Made by a program: the position numbers and the translations under genes. Shown here in pieces: positions 12,052 through 22,435 of a stretch of DNA of 64,000 bases (its first letter is position 1; the number at the start of each line of letters is the position of its first letter). Below the pieces are notes generated by a model. That model worked only from the letters and a program-made list of their open reading frames with translations, made no database searches and was not told where the DNA came from. The stretch is from Clusia tigrina (lineage: Eukaryota; Arthropoda; Insecta; Diptera; Clusiidae), in NCBI GenBank assembly GCA_920105625.2, contig OV050030.1:78767400-78831399 (forward strand), in the 5' to 3' direction.

Positions 12052-12059
12052 ACATGCAC

Positions 12060-12091
12060 CAAGGTGAATTTATTTACAAGGTGGCTGCAAG
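12060..12091 (+). repeat. P element terminal inverted repeat, left
   Basis: It matches the reverse complement of the right end at 17429-17460 with 25 continuous bases and one mismatch further out. It lies at the 3' side of the transposase gene. Confidence 0.85.
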
Positions 12092-12130
12092 GTGAATTTC
12101 GTACCTCTGGAATTGTCAAACATAGGAGGT

Positions 12131-12132
<2 letters not shown>

Positions 12133-12199
<67 letters not shown>

Positions 12200-12213
12200 G
12201 AGTATATATATAT
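12133..12213. repeat. (TA)n microsatellite
   Basis: About 80 bp of TA dinucleotides interrupted once by CGAG near 12199. Confidence 0.95.
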
Positions 12214-12304
12214 TCAATGTTTCCCTAATATAATTGTCTTCACCGGACTTTGCAGTGAGTAACTTCACCAACGCACTTAAATCATTCTCTTCAGACGCTA
12301 TCAA

Positions 12305-12897
12305 CGACAAGAGTTTCATCATCGACTTGAACGGCTTCGAGAAAGTTATCTCTACGGACTGCTTGAAGCCGGCCCACCTCGAGGAGAGTGACTCAACATT
12401 GTCGCCATCACTGCAGGCATCCCGATCACCATCGCCAACCCGATCGCCATCGCCGCAATCGTCGTCATCGTCAGCGACAAATGACCCGCCAGCGATCCAT
12501 CCAAGGAGTCATCTGAGGAGTCAACCAACGCCCCGCTCAGGGGACCAACCCTCACCACAGCCGGGGAGTCGAGCGACGAAACGGGTATCGTTTTCCGCGC
12601 TTCCTGCGCCGATCACTGGGGGAGGAGTACCTGTGGCGACACCACTACCCCCACCCAGTTGTCGGGTACGCCAACGCAAGCAGGCGCTAGTTCCGCGCGC
12701 CATCTATTAACACGCTGTCGCTGTCGCACAGCGTGTTTATGGGCAAGCGGAACTAGCCTGTGTTGGCTGCTGAACATCACACTTCGTGTTTCCGGCCTTT
12801 CATTCAACGCTCTTTCTTTTTCTGTGCTGCAGCTGTGGTGACGTGTTATAGAGCATTTTGTGCAATTAAAAGTTATATTAATTACTGGACTTAACAC
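12305..12897 (+). mobile_element. CsRn1-like retrotransposon 3' fragment (pol tail and LTR)
   Basis: From the ACGACAAGAG junction at about 12305 the sequence matches 35320-35840, the end of the CsRn1-like pol and its 3' LTR. The reading frame (12234-12710 if followed through the junction) encodes the last integrase-domain residues (FIIDLNG, DCLKPAHLE), a serine/proline/arginine repeat tail, and continues without a stop into the LTR, ending in RAIY at 12710. In the copy at 31031-35844 this tail is cut short by a stop at 35495. The LTR starts TGTGGCG near 12632 and probably ends ACA at 12897. The LTR half is clearly diverged from 31206-31383, so this is another copy, not a recent duplicate. Confidence 0.75.
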
Positions 12898-12913
12898 AAT
12901 TTCTAGAAATTTG

Positions 12914-13015
12914 CAGAAACGTATTCCATCATATATTATATGTACGATATAACAAATAAATTCGCAGGAACGTATTCTATTATATATTATATATGCGATA
13001 TAACAAATATTTCTG
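12914..13015 (+). repeat. Tandem repeat, 2 units of 51 bp
   Basis: GCAGAAACGTATTCCATCAT at 12914 and GCAGGAACGTATTCTATTAT at 12965 start two units that both end in GATATAACAAAT. Confidence 0.75.
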
Positions 13016-13708
13016 TTTTTATTGGCAATGCAACGTTGAGCACGCGAGCAGCCAAATATATACATATAATATATTATATATACATATATACAGTTTGCCA
13101 TAAAATGGTTTTTACAAGGTATACAATTTGTCAATTAAATTTTTCCCCTACAGAATAGAGTACTTCTTTATTGTTTTGATTAATTTTTTTAATTCATTTC
13201 ATTTAATCAATGTATGTATTTACTAATGAAAAGTAACAAAAAAAAAATTGTATTAAAACTAAGAAACAAAAAACATAGCTAGCTAGCAAAAAAATAATCA
13301 TGAATTGAGCTGTCAAGAAAGAGTTTTAATAATACTTTTTGGATCTAGTTTAATTGCGGAATGTCTTTAATGTTATCGGTTTGATGTTTCACTATGCTTT
13401 GTGCACATTTAAAACACAAATTAATCACAAATAGCTGTGCTTTCCTCATCGAATGCAGCATTTGTAGCGAAATTATCGAAATTAAGAGTTTGTTTTCTAT
13501 ACCCAATATATTCCAAAATGGCTTCAAGAATTGTGCGAGATTTTTGCTTTGAACAGACAAACAATTTACAAAATTTTAAATCGCGAAAAATTCAAGGATA
13601 GACTTCTTACATTAATATTAGATTTATTTTGCTACTGTTCATTAGTAAAAACATTTATTAAATGAAATGAATTTTAAAAAAATAATAAAAGATAATGAAG
13701 ATACAAAT
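13016..13708. other. Unassigned AT-rich DNA within the insertion
   Basis: Contains TATACAGTTTGCCATAAAAT at about 13086, which looks like a Tc1-type end, and a 71-codon minus frame (13345-13560) that I cannot match to any motif. It could be a decayed Tc1 element, but this is not supported. Confidence 0.3.
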
Positions 13709-13942
<234 letters not shown>

Positions 13943-14094
13943 ATATATTCAATGTTTCCCTAATATAATTGTCTTCACCGGACTTTGCAGTGAGTAACTT
14001 CACAAACGCACTTAAATCATTCTCTGCAGACGCTATCGATGATATATTCAAATTAGCCAGGGCAAAGTGAATTTCGTACCTCTGGAATTGTCAA

Positions 14095-14510
14095 TGGGAC
14101 AATGTGCGATAAAAATAAACGAAATTGAGAGGAATGGAGGAATACATAAGAGCTGCTTAAAATGGTACACAAAATATACAAATATTTATATAATATATAA
14201 ATAGACTTATAATTTCTTTTACTTTCAGTATGTGAGTGAGAAATTATTTATATATGGATATATGAAAGAGAAGTTTATACAAATATATTTATAAAGTGGT
14301 GCAGTGTTTGAATATTTAAATGGAGAATATTTATTGAAAGTTACCTGAGACAGTTCCAGCTGCATTTGTTGTCGCACGCACTGAAGTAGTTCGCTAAATC
14401 CGGAATAAAAATAAATCAATGGATTAATATAATATAAAGAATATGAATATATAAATATTATAACAATTATTTCAATATTTTCCTTAATAAATTATAATAA
14501 AATTAAATGA
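14095..14510. other. P element 3' untranslated region
   Basis: Noncoding AT-rich sequence between the transposase stop and the 28-bp repeat near the left terminus. Confidence 0.5.
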
Positions 14511-15080
14511 TTATAATAAAATTTTCAATAGTTTCTTGTTGCCCATTATGCGCTGTTTTGCTTTCTGCACTTTCAACCGTTTATTCAATTGTTTTATGCG
14601 AAAATGCATCCGGCATTTATAAAACAACGATGTAGCTAATGTAGGCAATTCAACAGCTGAACTTAACGCAACTAATCTACTTTGCAAATTGGGTGCGTGC
14701 ACAATTTCATTCCCATTTGTTGTATTAAAGATGCTTTCCAAACTCTTTATTTTATTTAAAAAATTTGTTGAAGGTTTCTTTAACCATCCTTTAGATACTT
14801 GATCCACCCAAGTACCAGTGTCTATATTCTCCTCAAACTCTTCCAATTTGAGTTTACGAATTATATATCCTGCGACATATTCTAGCCCATCTTCATGCAG
14901 AATATCGATATCGGTGTTAGAAATTGCCTCTAGTTCCTGTGGAAACAGTTCGGGCACACTATCATTCTCAACAATGTTCTCACACTCGAGAGCATCCATA
15001 GGCTCAATTAAATCTTGAGTGAAAGTTACGGTACTGTCATTTGGATTAACAGTGCTCTGAGAATTAGAATGGTCAAAAGA
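14511..15080 (-). pseudogene. P transposase C-terminal exon
   Basis: The 162-codon frame from 14999, extending upstream to about 15080, contains EDGLEYVAGYIIRKLKLEEF, the AGY/F-I-x-RKL motif of P and THAP9 proteins, and then a basic C-terminus (NKRLKVQKAKQR). It stops at about 14511. It is separated from exon 4 by about 200 bp that may be an intron or a degraded stretch. Confidence 0.75.
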
Positions 15081-15288
15081 TATATTTAACCACGTAAAAA
15101 TTCTGTATTTCGTGCTGATTATTTAGAGAAATATGTTTTAATGTATATCTAAGTTTTTCAATAAATCCTACTATCACGAACACATTACTACTTGGTTACC
15201 TTTAACGATATCTTAGAAACTATTGCAACACAAATACTAAACATTGAACAAACACAAATAGCAGCTCCTTTGCTGTAAAAACACACAA

Positions 15289-15800
15289 TTAGTAAATATT
15301 GAACGTCCACAAAAGTTTTTTGAGAAAAATACCTAGAATATATTTTCGTAGTCTAAATTTAAAATATTTTGGGCTGGGATGATCATGTAATCCTCCTTTG
15401 CTGCGAATGGCTCCAAAGAAGTGCTGGTTTAGTCTATATGTGCAAATATATTGCATTCCGTACCTTTCCGACACATATTCATGCAGCAAGCGAAGCGAAA
15501 TGTTTGACAACAAAATACCCTTTTGGAAGGGAGCCAAAATATTTTTTCTGGGTATAATTGGTTTACCCACAAACATATCCATTCTATCCAGAATTTCTTG
15601 TTGTTTCGGTAGATCTCTGCCATATGGTTCTTTTCCAGGGTAGTTTAATGTCGTTTACTTGGAGTTGTGAACATCAAACCAATCGTTCACTAATTGTATG
15701 AAATCTGCCGTGTCGTGTGGAAGATAAATTTTTTTTCCAATCGATGCGCAACGTCTTATTGCGTTAGCAGTCGTGTGTAACAAAGCTGCGCTGCTAATTT
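15289..15800 (-). pseudogene. P transposase exon 4: end of insertion domain and RNase H C-half, catalytic segment missing
   Basis: The sequence reads SSAALLHTTANAIRRC, then DFIQLVNDWFDVHNSK and an in-frame TAA at 15657-15655. The same frame continues YPGKEPYGRD, FQKGILLSNISLRLLHEY, TYRLNQHFFGAIRSKGG and DHPSPKYFKFRLRKYILG, all strong P family motifs. Between NQ and FFG, P-superfamily proteins normally carry a D-x-x-E segment with the third catalytic acid; here only one residue (H) remains, a loss of about four codons. With the stop codon this makes the copy non-functional. Confidence 0.8.
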
Positions 15801-15893
15801 CACTTTTTGTCAGCATAAATTTTATAAACATATATATATTTACACATTTTTTTAAAATTGAAAATGAAACTACCATATTTTTTACCTGCTGAA

Positions 15894-16094
15894 TTACCTG
15901 CGAATGGATAAATGATATTCAGTTAATTTGTAGGCAATAGACACGTCAGATCCGGACACATGCTGCATTAGTTGTTTTATTGTCTGCGATGTGACAATAT
16001 TTTCATTCCACAATATTCCGGAATCTAAATAGTGGTTTCTCATGAGCTTCAGCAGATGTGGAGCGTCAGCAAACACAAATACTTTGTCACCCAT
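15894..16094 (-). pseudogene. P transposase exon 3: GTP-binding insertion domain
   Basis: GDKVFVFADAPHLLKLMRNH is the conserved start of the GTP-binding insertion that splits the P transposase RNase H fold, followed by SQTIKQLMQHV and AYKLTEYHL. The upstream splice acceptor lies somewhere in 16100-16130. Downstream, GTAATT at 15897 and GTAAAA at 15887 are possible donors. Confidence 0.78.
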
Positions 16095-16189
16095 ATTGCA
16101 TGGGTTTTAGAACCAAGGCTTATCTATTGTATTTAAAATATATTTGTATTATATACCTATTCATTATTATAAAGCAACTCACCAATAGA

Positions 16190-16865
16190 CACACCAAGTT
16201 CTTTCCACAACGATTGATTTGTTGTACCCAAGTCGGAAACAATGGCAACGTCGGGGAAGCTCACATTGTGAAGAGCTTCTATAATATTATACATTATAGA
16301 TTTAGTCATTTTACAGTTAAAACTATAAAAGACAGGTTGCTTCCAGGAGGCCTTTAAACCTCGCACCATTGCAACTTGAACAAAATTTGTGGGCTTTCTT
16401 ACTATATCTTTTAATGAGTCGTACTCGTATACAGCAGCAATTTTCATCTTATCAAAAGAGACCACACAAATTTTGTCATCTTCCGAGAGATTGTTCACAA
16501 ATCGCATGCAATCTATGGGAAACCATAGAATGACTTCCTCAATATGAATTTTATTTGCCCACCTCTGGAGTGTTATAAAATGTGGTAAAGGGTATCCTTT
16601 GCTATATAAATGTCTGTACGCTCTTGAACCTGCAGCTTGTAAGCATATAGCGTTTGACACATCTTCCCACCGCCAGTTCGCCCTTTTACCATCAGTACCG
16701 CATAGCCTTTTTATTTCACCCATAGTAAATAGTTCGTGTACTGCTGTGGTCAGAGATTTATTGCTCTCCAATTGTAGTTTTAACTCAGTGATCTCTGTCT
16801 CCAGCTTCTTCACTTTTTCCCTAAGAGCTTTGTTTCCATTGATTATTGCTGTCTTAGTAAAACCA
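16190..16865 (-). pseudogene. P transposase exon 2: coiled coil and first RNase H-like half
   Basis: The exon opens with a heptad-rich segment (KLETEITELKLQLE) typical of the P dimerisation coiled coil, then HTH-like and RNase H fold segments. Two catalytic aspartates are visible: VSFDKMK (about 16450) and VSDLGTTNQ (about 16228). EYDSLKDIVRK and VAMVRGLKASWKQPV are hallmark P motifs. About 220 codons are open without a break. The exon ends at GTGAGT (16189), a strong donor. Confidence 0.85.
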
Positions 16866-16938
16866 CTAAAACATTAATATTTCATAAATAATCATATCAA
16901 CTCTTAATATGAAATATTCTTTAAATATTTAAACTTAC

Positions 16939-17253
16939 TCAGTTTGCGTGGAGGAATTAACAACACCAGTACCGTCAACTATCCATGAACAGCTATCCTG
17001 CAAATTCACACTGGGAATGGAGTAAGACGGCACAGCACTTGGCAGCAACCGTTTTATTGCACACACATCTCCAGGACCATTTATGAAATCACTGGGCAAA
17101 AAATGGTCTTCACAAATAACTGCCGTTTTTTTTTAAATTAACACCACATACATCTACCCACTGTTGTCGGAAATACTCATTTTTAGGTACACGGAAAAAC
17201 GATCCATTTCCTTTACCCGAGTATTTACTACACATACCACATTTGCTTCGCAT
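16939..17253 (-). pseudogene. P transposase exon 1: THAP DNA-binding domain, frameshifted
   Basis: The ATG is at 17253. The THAP zinc-coordinating residues are visible: C-G-M-C near residue 5-8, then CEDHF (C-x2-H) and the AVPSYSIP motif that closes THAP domains. In P elements this domain binds the subterminal DNA sites. The frame is broken by what looks like one extra A in the A-run at 17126-17134: the first half ends at a stop 3 codons later, while the second half (ICEDHF onward) continues in the next frame. The exon ends with a good donor, GTAAGT at 16938, and the first intron (16866-16938, 73 bp) ends TTTTAG. A homopolymer error in the assembly could explain the shift. Confidence 0.75.
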
Positions 17254-17428
17254 ATTGTTTATTTTTTAATCTTTTAATGTTCAAATTTGCCAAAAATAAC
17301 AATTAAAAAACTTATTCACACAAATCAAAACTCAATTTGCAGTTTTTTCATATTTGTTTTGGTTGCATTTTTCTAAACATTCAATTTTGACAGCTACTGA
17401 GGGAAAATCGATTCAAAAAAATTTGCTC

Positions 17429-17460
17429 TTGCAGCCACCTTGTAAATAAATTCAACTTGC
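17429..17460 (-). repeat. P element terminal inverted repeat, right
   Basis: This is the partner of 12060-12091 and lies upstream of the transposase start at 17253. An 8-bp flank (17461-17468) matches the left flank at 7 of 8 bases. Confidence 0.85.
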
Positions 17461-17539
17461 GCATGCACCTATAGAACTCGTAGCAAAAAGAAAAAGCAAG
17501 AATATATGTCTACAGGTTTTGCTCTTGCATTGGCGAGCA

Positions 17540-18005
17540 ACTTCGGACGTTGAGTTAAATAATTATGGCATAAGGTAGAACCAAAACGGTAGACGAGACG
17601 TGATGTAACGATTGAGTTCAAGCATATGTGAACCAATGTTAATAACCAAAATGGCCGTACGTATTTGATCGAAACTGAACGAACCATTGAGACATGACGT
17701 TCTGTTCCGTAAGAACTGAACTGCAAACGTCTGCTACTAGTCACAACAGCTGCTCGGTTGATGCAGTTGTTATTTTCACAAAACAAATATTCAAATGACG
17801 GAGTTTGGCTACGATTTCATCGCCGCTGTGAGCGATGAGCTCGCAATTTATATAAAAGCCATCCATCGATGCGTTTGATAGCGTCACATTTTGGGTTAAA
17901 TCGACGTACCGAGTGCATACGTTTGTCCAATCGCTATCGTTACGTCTCGTCTATTTTGGTTGTACCTATAGTCAGCTACGCAATTTTAACTCATTTCGTG
18001 GAGTG
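17540..18005. repeat. Imperfect inverted repeat element (MITE-like)
   Basis: 17548-17612 (AGTTAAATAATT ... GGTAGAACCAAAA ... AGACGAGACGT ... AACGAT) is mirrored at 17920-18000 (reverse complement: GAGTTAAAATT ... GGTACAACCAAAA ... AGACGAGACGTAACGAT). The arms are about 65-75 bp with small gaps and enclose about 310 bp without coding potential. I see no clear target duplication. Confidence 0.55.
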
Positions 18006-18379
18006 AAAAGAACGATGCAGTATCTTTGTAGTATATTCAAAGACAATATACAACAAGACTATGCAAATCAATCTTTAGCAAACAGGGGAAATGCCACGCA
18101 TGGAATCGCCATGGAACTGCTGTCAAAATGTATTTTATAACTTTTAGTCTTCTGCTGTTGCAGTCATGAAGTGTTGATGTGCACTTCGATGGTGGCTTTT
18201 TTGGGGATAAAGAAATAAATTAAATAAATACATATTATTATTTATTAATTTTATACACAAATTTTTTTATTTTTTTACTAATTTACAATTTAAATTTTAA
18301 AAATATTCCCATAAATAGTTATAGAAATTTGCATGCCTACATACGTAAATAAAATTATTTGCATGCAATTAACTTACAT
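18006..18379. other. Unassigned AT-rich DNA
   Basis: Nothing recognised apart from AT-rich low-complexity sequence. Confidence 0.4.
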
Positions 18380-18911
18380 ATAGTAGTATTAATATTTACA
18401 AAGTAATTTTTCTAAAAATATATATTGTAAAGTGCATTAATTTTAATATTAATTTAAAATTTTTTGAAATTTTCACATATTTATGTTTGAAATGAAATTC
18501 TAAGAAATTCAACTTAAATTTACTATGAATATGCCTCTGTAATGAATTGTTTTAGCAGTGGAAATGTTAACGTTAACATTTTTTCACCGACTCCACTGTG
18601 ATAGCCATGAACAAATAGTATTATTTAGATTTGACATTAATGTCTTATTAATCTAAATTGTATTAATTTTTATGTTATCAATATCCTAATAATTAATCGT
18701 CATAAGGCGCACACGAAATGAGAGAACAGCCAAAATGCATACATTTTTGTGTGAGAAATGTGAAAATTTGTGTTCAATATTAAATATTTTAATATTTATC
18801 ACATTTTATAATAATATTTATATAAATAAATGTGAAATAATATATTTTTATTGATTTGGCATTAAAATTTTTGTTCTATTCAATAATTTTTTGGTTAAAT
18901 TTGTGCTGTGA
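18380..18911 (+). repeat. Repeat family Y, left part (split by the Osvaldo-like insertion)
   Basis: It shares TTTACAAAGTAATT, TTTACTATGAATATG, a block with AGCAGTGGAAATGTTAAC and TAGCCATGAAC with the reverse complement of 49140-49400, and its right part (18745-18911) with 29936-30085. An 18-bp perfect palindrome, AATGTTAACGTTAACATT, lies at 18563-18580. The other half continues after the LTR element at 27652-27730. Confidence 0.65.
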
Positions 18912-18915
18912 AAGT
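18912..18915 (+). repeat. Target site duplication, left (AAGT)
   Basis: Matches AAGT at 27652-27655 on the other side of the element. Confidence 0.8.
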
Positions 18916-20388
18916 TGTTACGATCAGCTGGCTGCTACCTTATTTGGTGCATCAGATAACTTTTCGGTTTACTGTCTGCATACTCCGGTTGGTAATCTTT
19001 ATGTAAATATGTATATTTATACGAGTATATATGTATGTATATGGGAGAGATTTTATATCATCACTTTTTGTTAATTTTTTTTGGTGTGAGAGGATTAGAC
19101 AGCTTTTGCGTTGAAAGCTCAGGTTGAGTGGAGGGGAACTTTTAATACGCGAGAGCTGGTCTAATATGGGTGCATGTTTGGGTGGATCGAGTGTTAGTGT
19201 GGGGTAAATACGTGAGTGCGAGTTGGTAAGGAAAAGGAGAAGAAAAAGAAAATTGATGATGAAAGGTTAGTAGCTGTCCTTGAAATGGTTGGTTGACCCA
19301 CAAAGCACAGCTGTTGCCAGGGGGTATGCTTAGTGGGTGGGACAGAGACGGACGGACAGGTTGTGGATAGGATAGTGAAAAGTAGGGTGTCAGAGGGAGA
19401 GAGCTGGGAGTTGAAGTACCGGAGGAAACTGATTTTGGAAGTCAGTAAGTAATGCGGAAAATTTTTAGAAAAGAGTCAGATTCTGGATGGCAAGAAAACA
19501 AGTGAAATTTACGGTCGTTGTCGTTCGAGTCGTCTATCTTCATCTAAATCAAGTGCAATTATTTTTTGTGAGAATTTCTGTGCTAGTGTCGTGTTGAAAA
19601 CGCTGGAATACGATATTTTAATAAATTAAATATATACAATTATTAAATTAAAAAGAAATGGTATTGAAGTTGTTTAATGCTGCATAAAAAAAGGTGGTTT
19701 CGATTTCCTTTCATTGTCGACGAATTAGAAAAGGAGTGAATGGATACGGATCGACCGCCGAAGAGCAGACTCCTCCAACCCAGAGCGGCAAAAATAAAGA
19801 TAAGTCCAGCGTATTAAGATAAGCATAAGTTCCTAAATATAAGTATTTATTTACGTCTTTATTTAAGTTTTCTTTTTGTTGGATGTAAAGCATAAAGTTT
19901 TTATTTGTTCTGTTAATGAGTAGAATCTATGAATTAATTTAAGGTGTTAGGAAAGTGTGATACGGTCTCAACAGAGCGTAGCGGTGGCGCGCTCGGTAAG
20001 AATAGCCTACATTGGTCGAGGGAGCTCCTAAGAGTAGATAGAGGTAGAGCGAAAGCGGGGTTTGAGTTAGGCCTTGTTGCCTGAATTAGGCAGCCTATAC
20101 GCAGCTTAGTGGAGGCCGTAGTAATTGTCCGTGTATGTGTGTGTTTTTATAAAAAAAATAAATAAATTATGGTAGGCTAAGGTGGAGAAAGGAGGGTAGG
20201 ACGAGGAGAGGCTGATCGGGACGGAGGAATCCGGTGGAGAGGTGAGTGGTATCAAAAATAAATAATAAACGTAGAATAGGTTTAGAGTAGAACTTCATGT
20301 TTGCCCCACGATCTGGCAAAAAAAGAACAAAAAAGGAGTGAGCTAGCCAGGGTGTCTGTCCAGGTATGATGACCATGGGGACGTAAAA
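18916..20388 (+). repeat. 5' LTR of copy B
   Basis: Begins TGTTACG; ends CGTAAAA where the other LTRs have CGTAACA, so the terminal CA is mutated to AA. Compared with the 3' LTR it lacks about 85 bp at about 19733 and about 18 bp near 20320, with few other substitutions. A promoter and poly-A signal must lie inside but I cannot place them. Confidence 0.9.
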
Positions 20389-20391
20389 GAA

Positions 20392-20402
20392 TGGCGCCCA
20401 AT
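20392..20402 (+). promoter_or_regulatory. Primer-binding site, tRNA-Lys type
   Basis: TGGCGCCCAAT lies three bases after the LTR. The following bases do not continue the tRNA match, as in copy A. Confidence 0.6.
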
Positions 20403-21037
20403 ATAAAAAAATTAGAAAAAAAATTTTTGTTTTAGGATATGATCGTTGAGCATATGATCGTTGATAAAGATGGCTTGGGTAATTAAAGACATATCCAATA
20501 GCATCGGCACCAGTGATCATTGAGAGGCACAGGCTTGGATGCGGACGGGAGAAGAAAGAGTGATCGTTATTCTAGGCACGGTAATGGGTTTAAGTGACTT
20601 GGTGATGGCGTTGCACCCACTCAATTGCATTTGCCGATTATGAGGTGTAGGAAGGGGAAGCCGTCCACATGCAGGATTCCCTTTCAAGAGGCAAACTGTT
20701 GGTGGCTTGTGACATGAAATTCAATCATAATAGCATCAAGAGGGGGCCTAGCGAGAGAGAAACTGAAAGAAAGTGTTTGTAGATAATGAATGTTTGTGAA
20801 ATTTAGGACAAAACCACTCACCTACCACAATTCCAACGGGTGATAGTAAAGTACTGATTGGTCACCGATCTCAACAAATCCTAACCCTCCTCTTAAGATT
20901 AATTGAAAAGGAAAAATAATAATTATACTGGTATTTAGTTTTTGTTTATGTTTAATAATTGTTTCTTTTTATTGTTGTTATCGTTATAATTATTAAGTCG
21001 TAAGTTTATTTTAGGTAAATAGGTAGTGGAAAAAGGA
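20403..21037 (+). other. Leader of copy B
   Basis: Untranslated leader between the primer site and gag. It is shorter than the leader of copy A (770-1536) by a deletion of about 140 bp centred on 20450. Confidence 0.7.
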
Positions 21038-22147
21038 ATGCACTTGAGAAGTGGAAAGAGAAACGAAAGGGAAGAAAACACAAAAAGTAGAGAGATGCCA
21101 CTAGAAAACTCACCCCCAAGAGGGGAGGAAGAAGTAGAGGGAGGGCAACGAAGTAGAACTGGGGCAGGTCCCAAGAGATCTGTGGAGGTAGAGGCGAAAG
21201 TGCAGAATGAGTTTCCAAGTGAATATAGGTCGGCTATGAATCTGATGTTCCTGGAGAGCCACAACACCTATAGAATGGCGTTGGACGTCGAGTCCAATAG
21301 AATAATGGAAACGGTTAGAGCCAATCACCTTGAGCTGATGAGAATGATAAATGAGATTGTTAGACTCCAGCAAACGATGCAGGAACAAATAGGTGGGCTT
21401 CATACGAGAAGCCAAGCTTTGTCAGCGAATGACAGCCAGCCTGTAGAGAGAAGGGGTAGAGAGCCAAGAACAAGGGGGCGCATATCAGACCCAGCATCTG
21501 CAGGAAACATGTTTCCAGGACGGGAGGATAGTAGAAGGGATTCGAATGGTCAAAGGGAGGTGACACAGAGAGAAGTGAAGATAGATAAATGGGGCATAGT
21601 ATTTGACGGTAAGACCGAGGGGCTGTCAGTAGAAGAATTTATTTTCCGCCTGCAACATTTGCAAGCCCAGTATGGGGTGCCTTGGTCAGCGGTTTTAAGA
21701 GATTTTTACCAACTGCTAAGAGGATCAGCATTGGAATGGTACTGGTTGTGTGTGAGGACCATCGACGTAAGCGGTTGGCCGGCGTTAAGAAATGCGCTAA
21801 TACGACAATTTCGGTCCCATCAAAGAGAGTTTGAACTGTTGCGAGAGTTGACGGAGCGGAAACAGCAGCCAGGAGAAAGCCTGGAGTCCTTCTTCTTTGA
21901 TGTGCTTAAGATGAGAGCACGGATGGAGCACCCTATTTCGGAGTTTGACGTCATTAAATTGCTAAAAAGGAACATCCGGGATGCCGTTGGGAGAATTGTT
22001 TACCCTATAGCCTGCTATAGCGTAGAGCAGCTGAAGTACGAGTGTCACGAGGCAGAACGATTCTTCCTGAAGAGAGAGATCAGAGTTGTGCAACCACTCG
22101 CCAGATATGGCGGGCCGAAGCGTGAACGAGTTGAACACAGCGGATGA
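21038..22147 (+). CDS. Gag polyprotein, matrix/capsid region
   Basis: I take the first ATG (21038). About 370 codons: a charged N-terminal region (residues 1-170) with a likely helical segment, then a capsid-like region with WGIVFDGKTEGLSVEEF, LLRGSALEWYW, ALIRQFRSHQREFELL and PGESLESFFFDVLKMR, the retrotransposon gag signature in insect gypsy elements. The frame stops at 22145. The zinc knuckle that should end gag lies in another frame just downstream, so a frameshift near 22090-22145 has separated them. The product would build the particle core in the cytoplasm. Confidence 0.82.
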   Translation: MHLRSGKRNEREENTKSREMPLENSPPRGEEEVEGGQRSRTGAGPKRSVEVEAKVQNEFPSEYRSAMNLMFLESHNTYRMALDVESNRIMETVRANHLELMRMINEIVRLQQTMQEQIGGLHTRSQALSANDSQPVERRGREPRTRGRISDPASAGNMFPGREDSRRDSNGQREVTQREVKIDKWGIVFDGKTEGLSVEEFIFRLQHLQAQYGVPWSAVLRDFYQLLRGSALEWYWLCVRTIDVSGWPALRNALIRQFRSHQREFELLRELTERKQQPGESLESFFFDVLKMRARMEHPISEFDVIKLLKRNIRDAVGRIVYPIACYSVEQLKYECHEAERFFLKREIRVVQPLARYGGPKRERVEHSG

Positions 22148-22435
22148 TGAAGAAGTCGGGGAGGTTAGTCGAGAGGTCCTACCACGGCAAGGTGCTGGTA
22201 CGAGTCATAAGGAAGAGGGACTGCCAAATAGGTCTCAGACGGGGTGCTGGAACTGCAAGCAGACGGGTCATATCTTTAGAGAGTGTAACTCCAAGCAACG
22301 GAGGCTATATTTTGCTACCGATGTGGGGCGGATAATGTGGTGACTCCAGGATGTCCGAAATGTAAGCTGGGAAACGGGGGAAGGAGCATGAGGCCAGCGG
22401 GAAGGTTGTGCTCCCGGCAGGTTCCCGCGGAGCAG
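22086..22435 (+). pseudogene. Gag nucleocapsid end with zinc knuckle (displaced frame)
   Basis: In a different frame from the gag start, residues read CWNCKQTGHIFREC, a perfect C-x2-C-x4-H-x4-C knuckle, then a stop at 22341. Continuing in the neighbouring frame, CYRCG then CPKCKLGN suggests a second, unusual cysteine pair cluster. Both would bind element RNA. The split across frames shows that this copy has small indels here. Confidence 0.68.

Noticed and set aside
12613..13134. 173-codon minus-strand frame
   Set aside because: Antisense to the LTR and pol tail of the CsRn1-like fragment; no domain visible.
13090..13560. A Tc1 element beginning at TATACAGTTTGCC
   Set aside because: Only the end-like word is seen; the minus frame 13345-13560 has no Tc1 motif.
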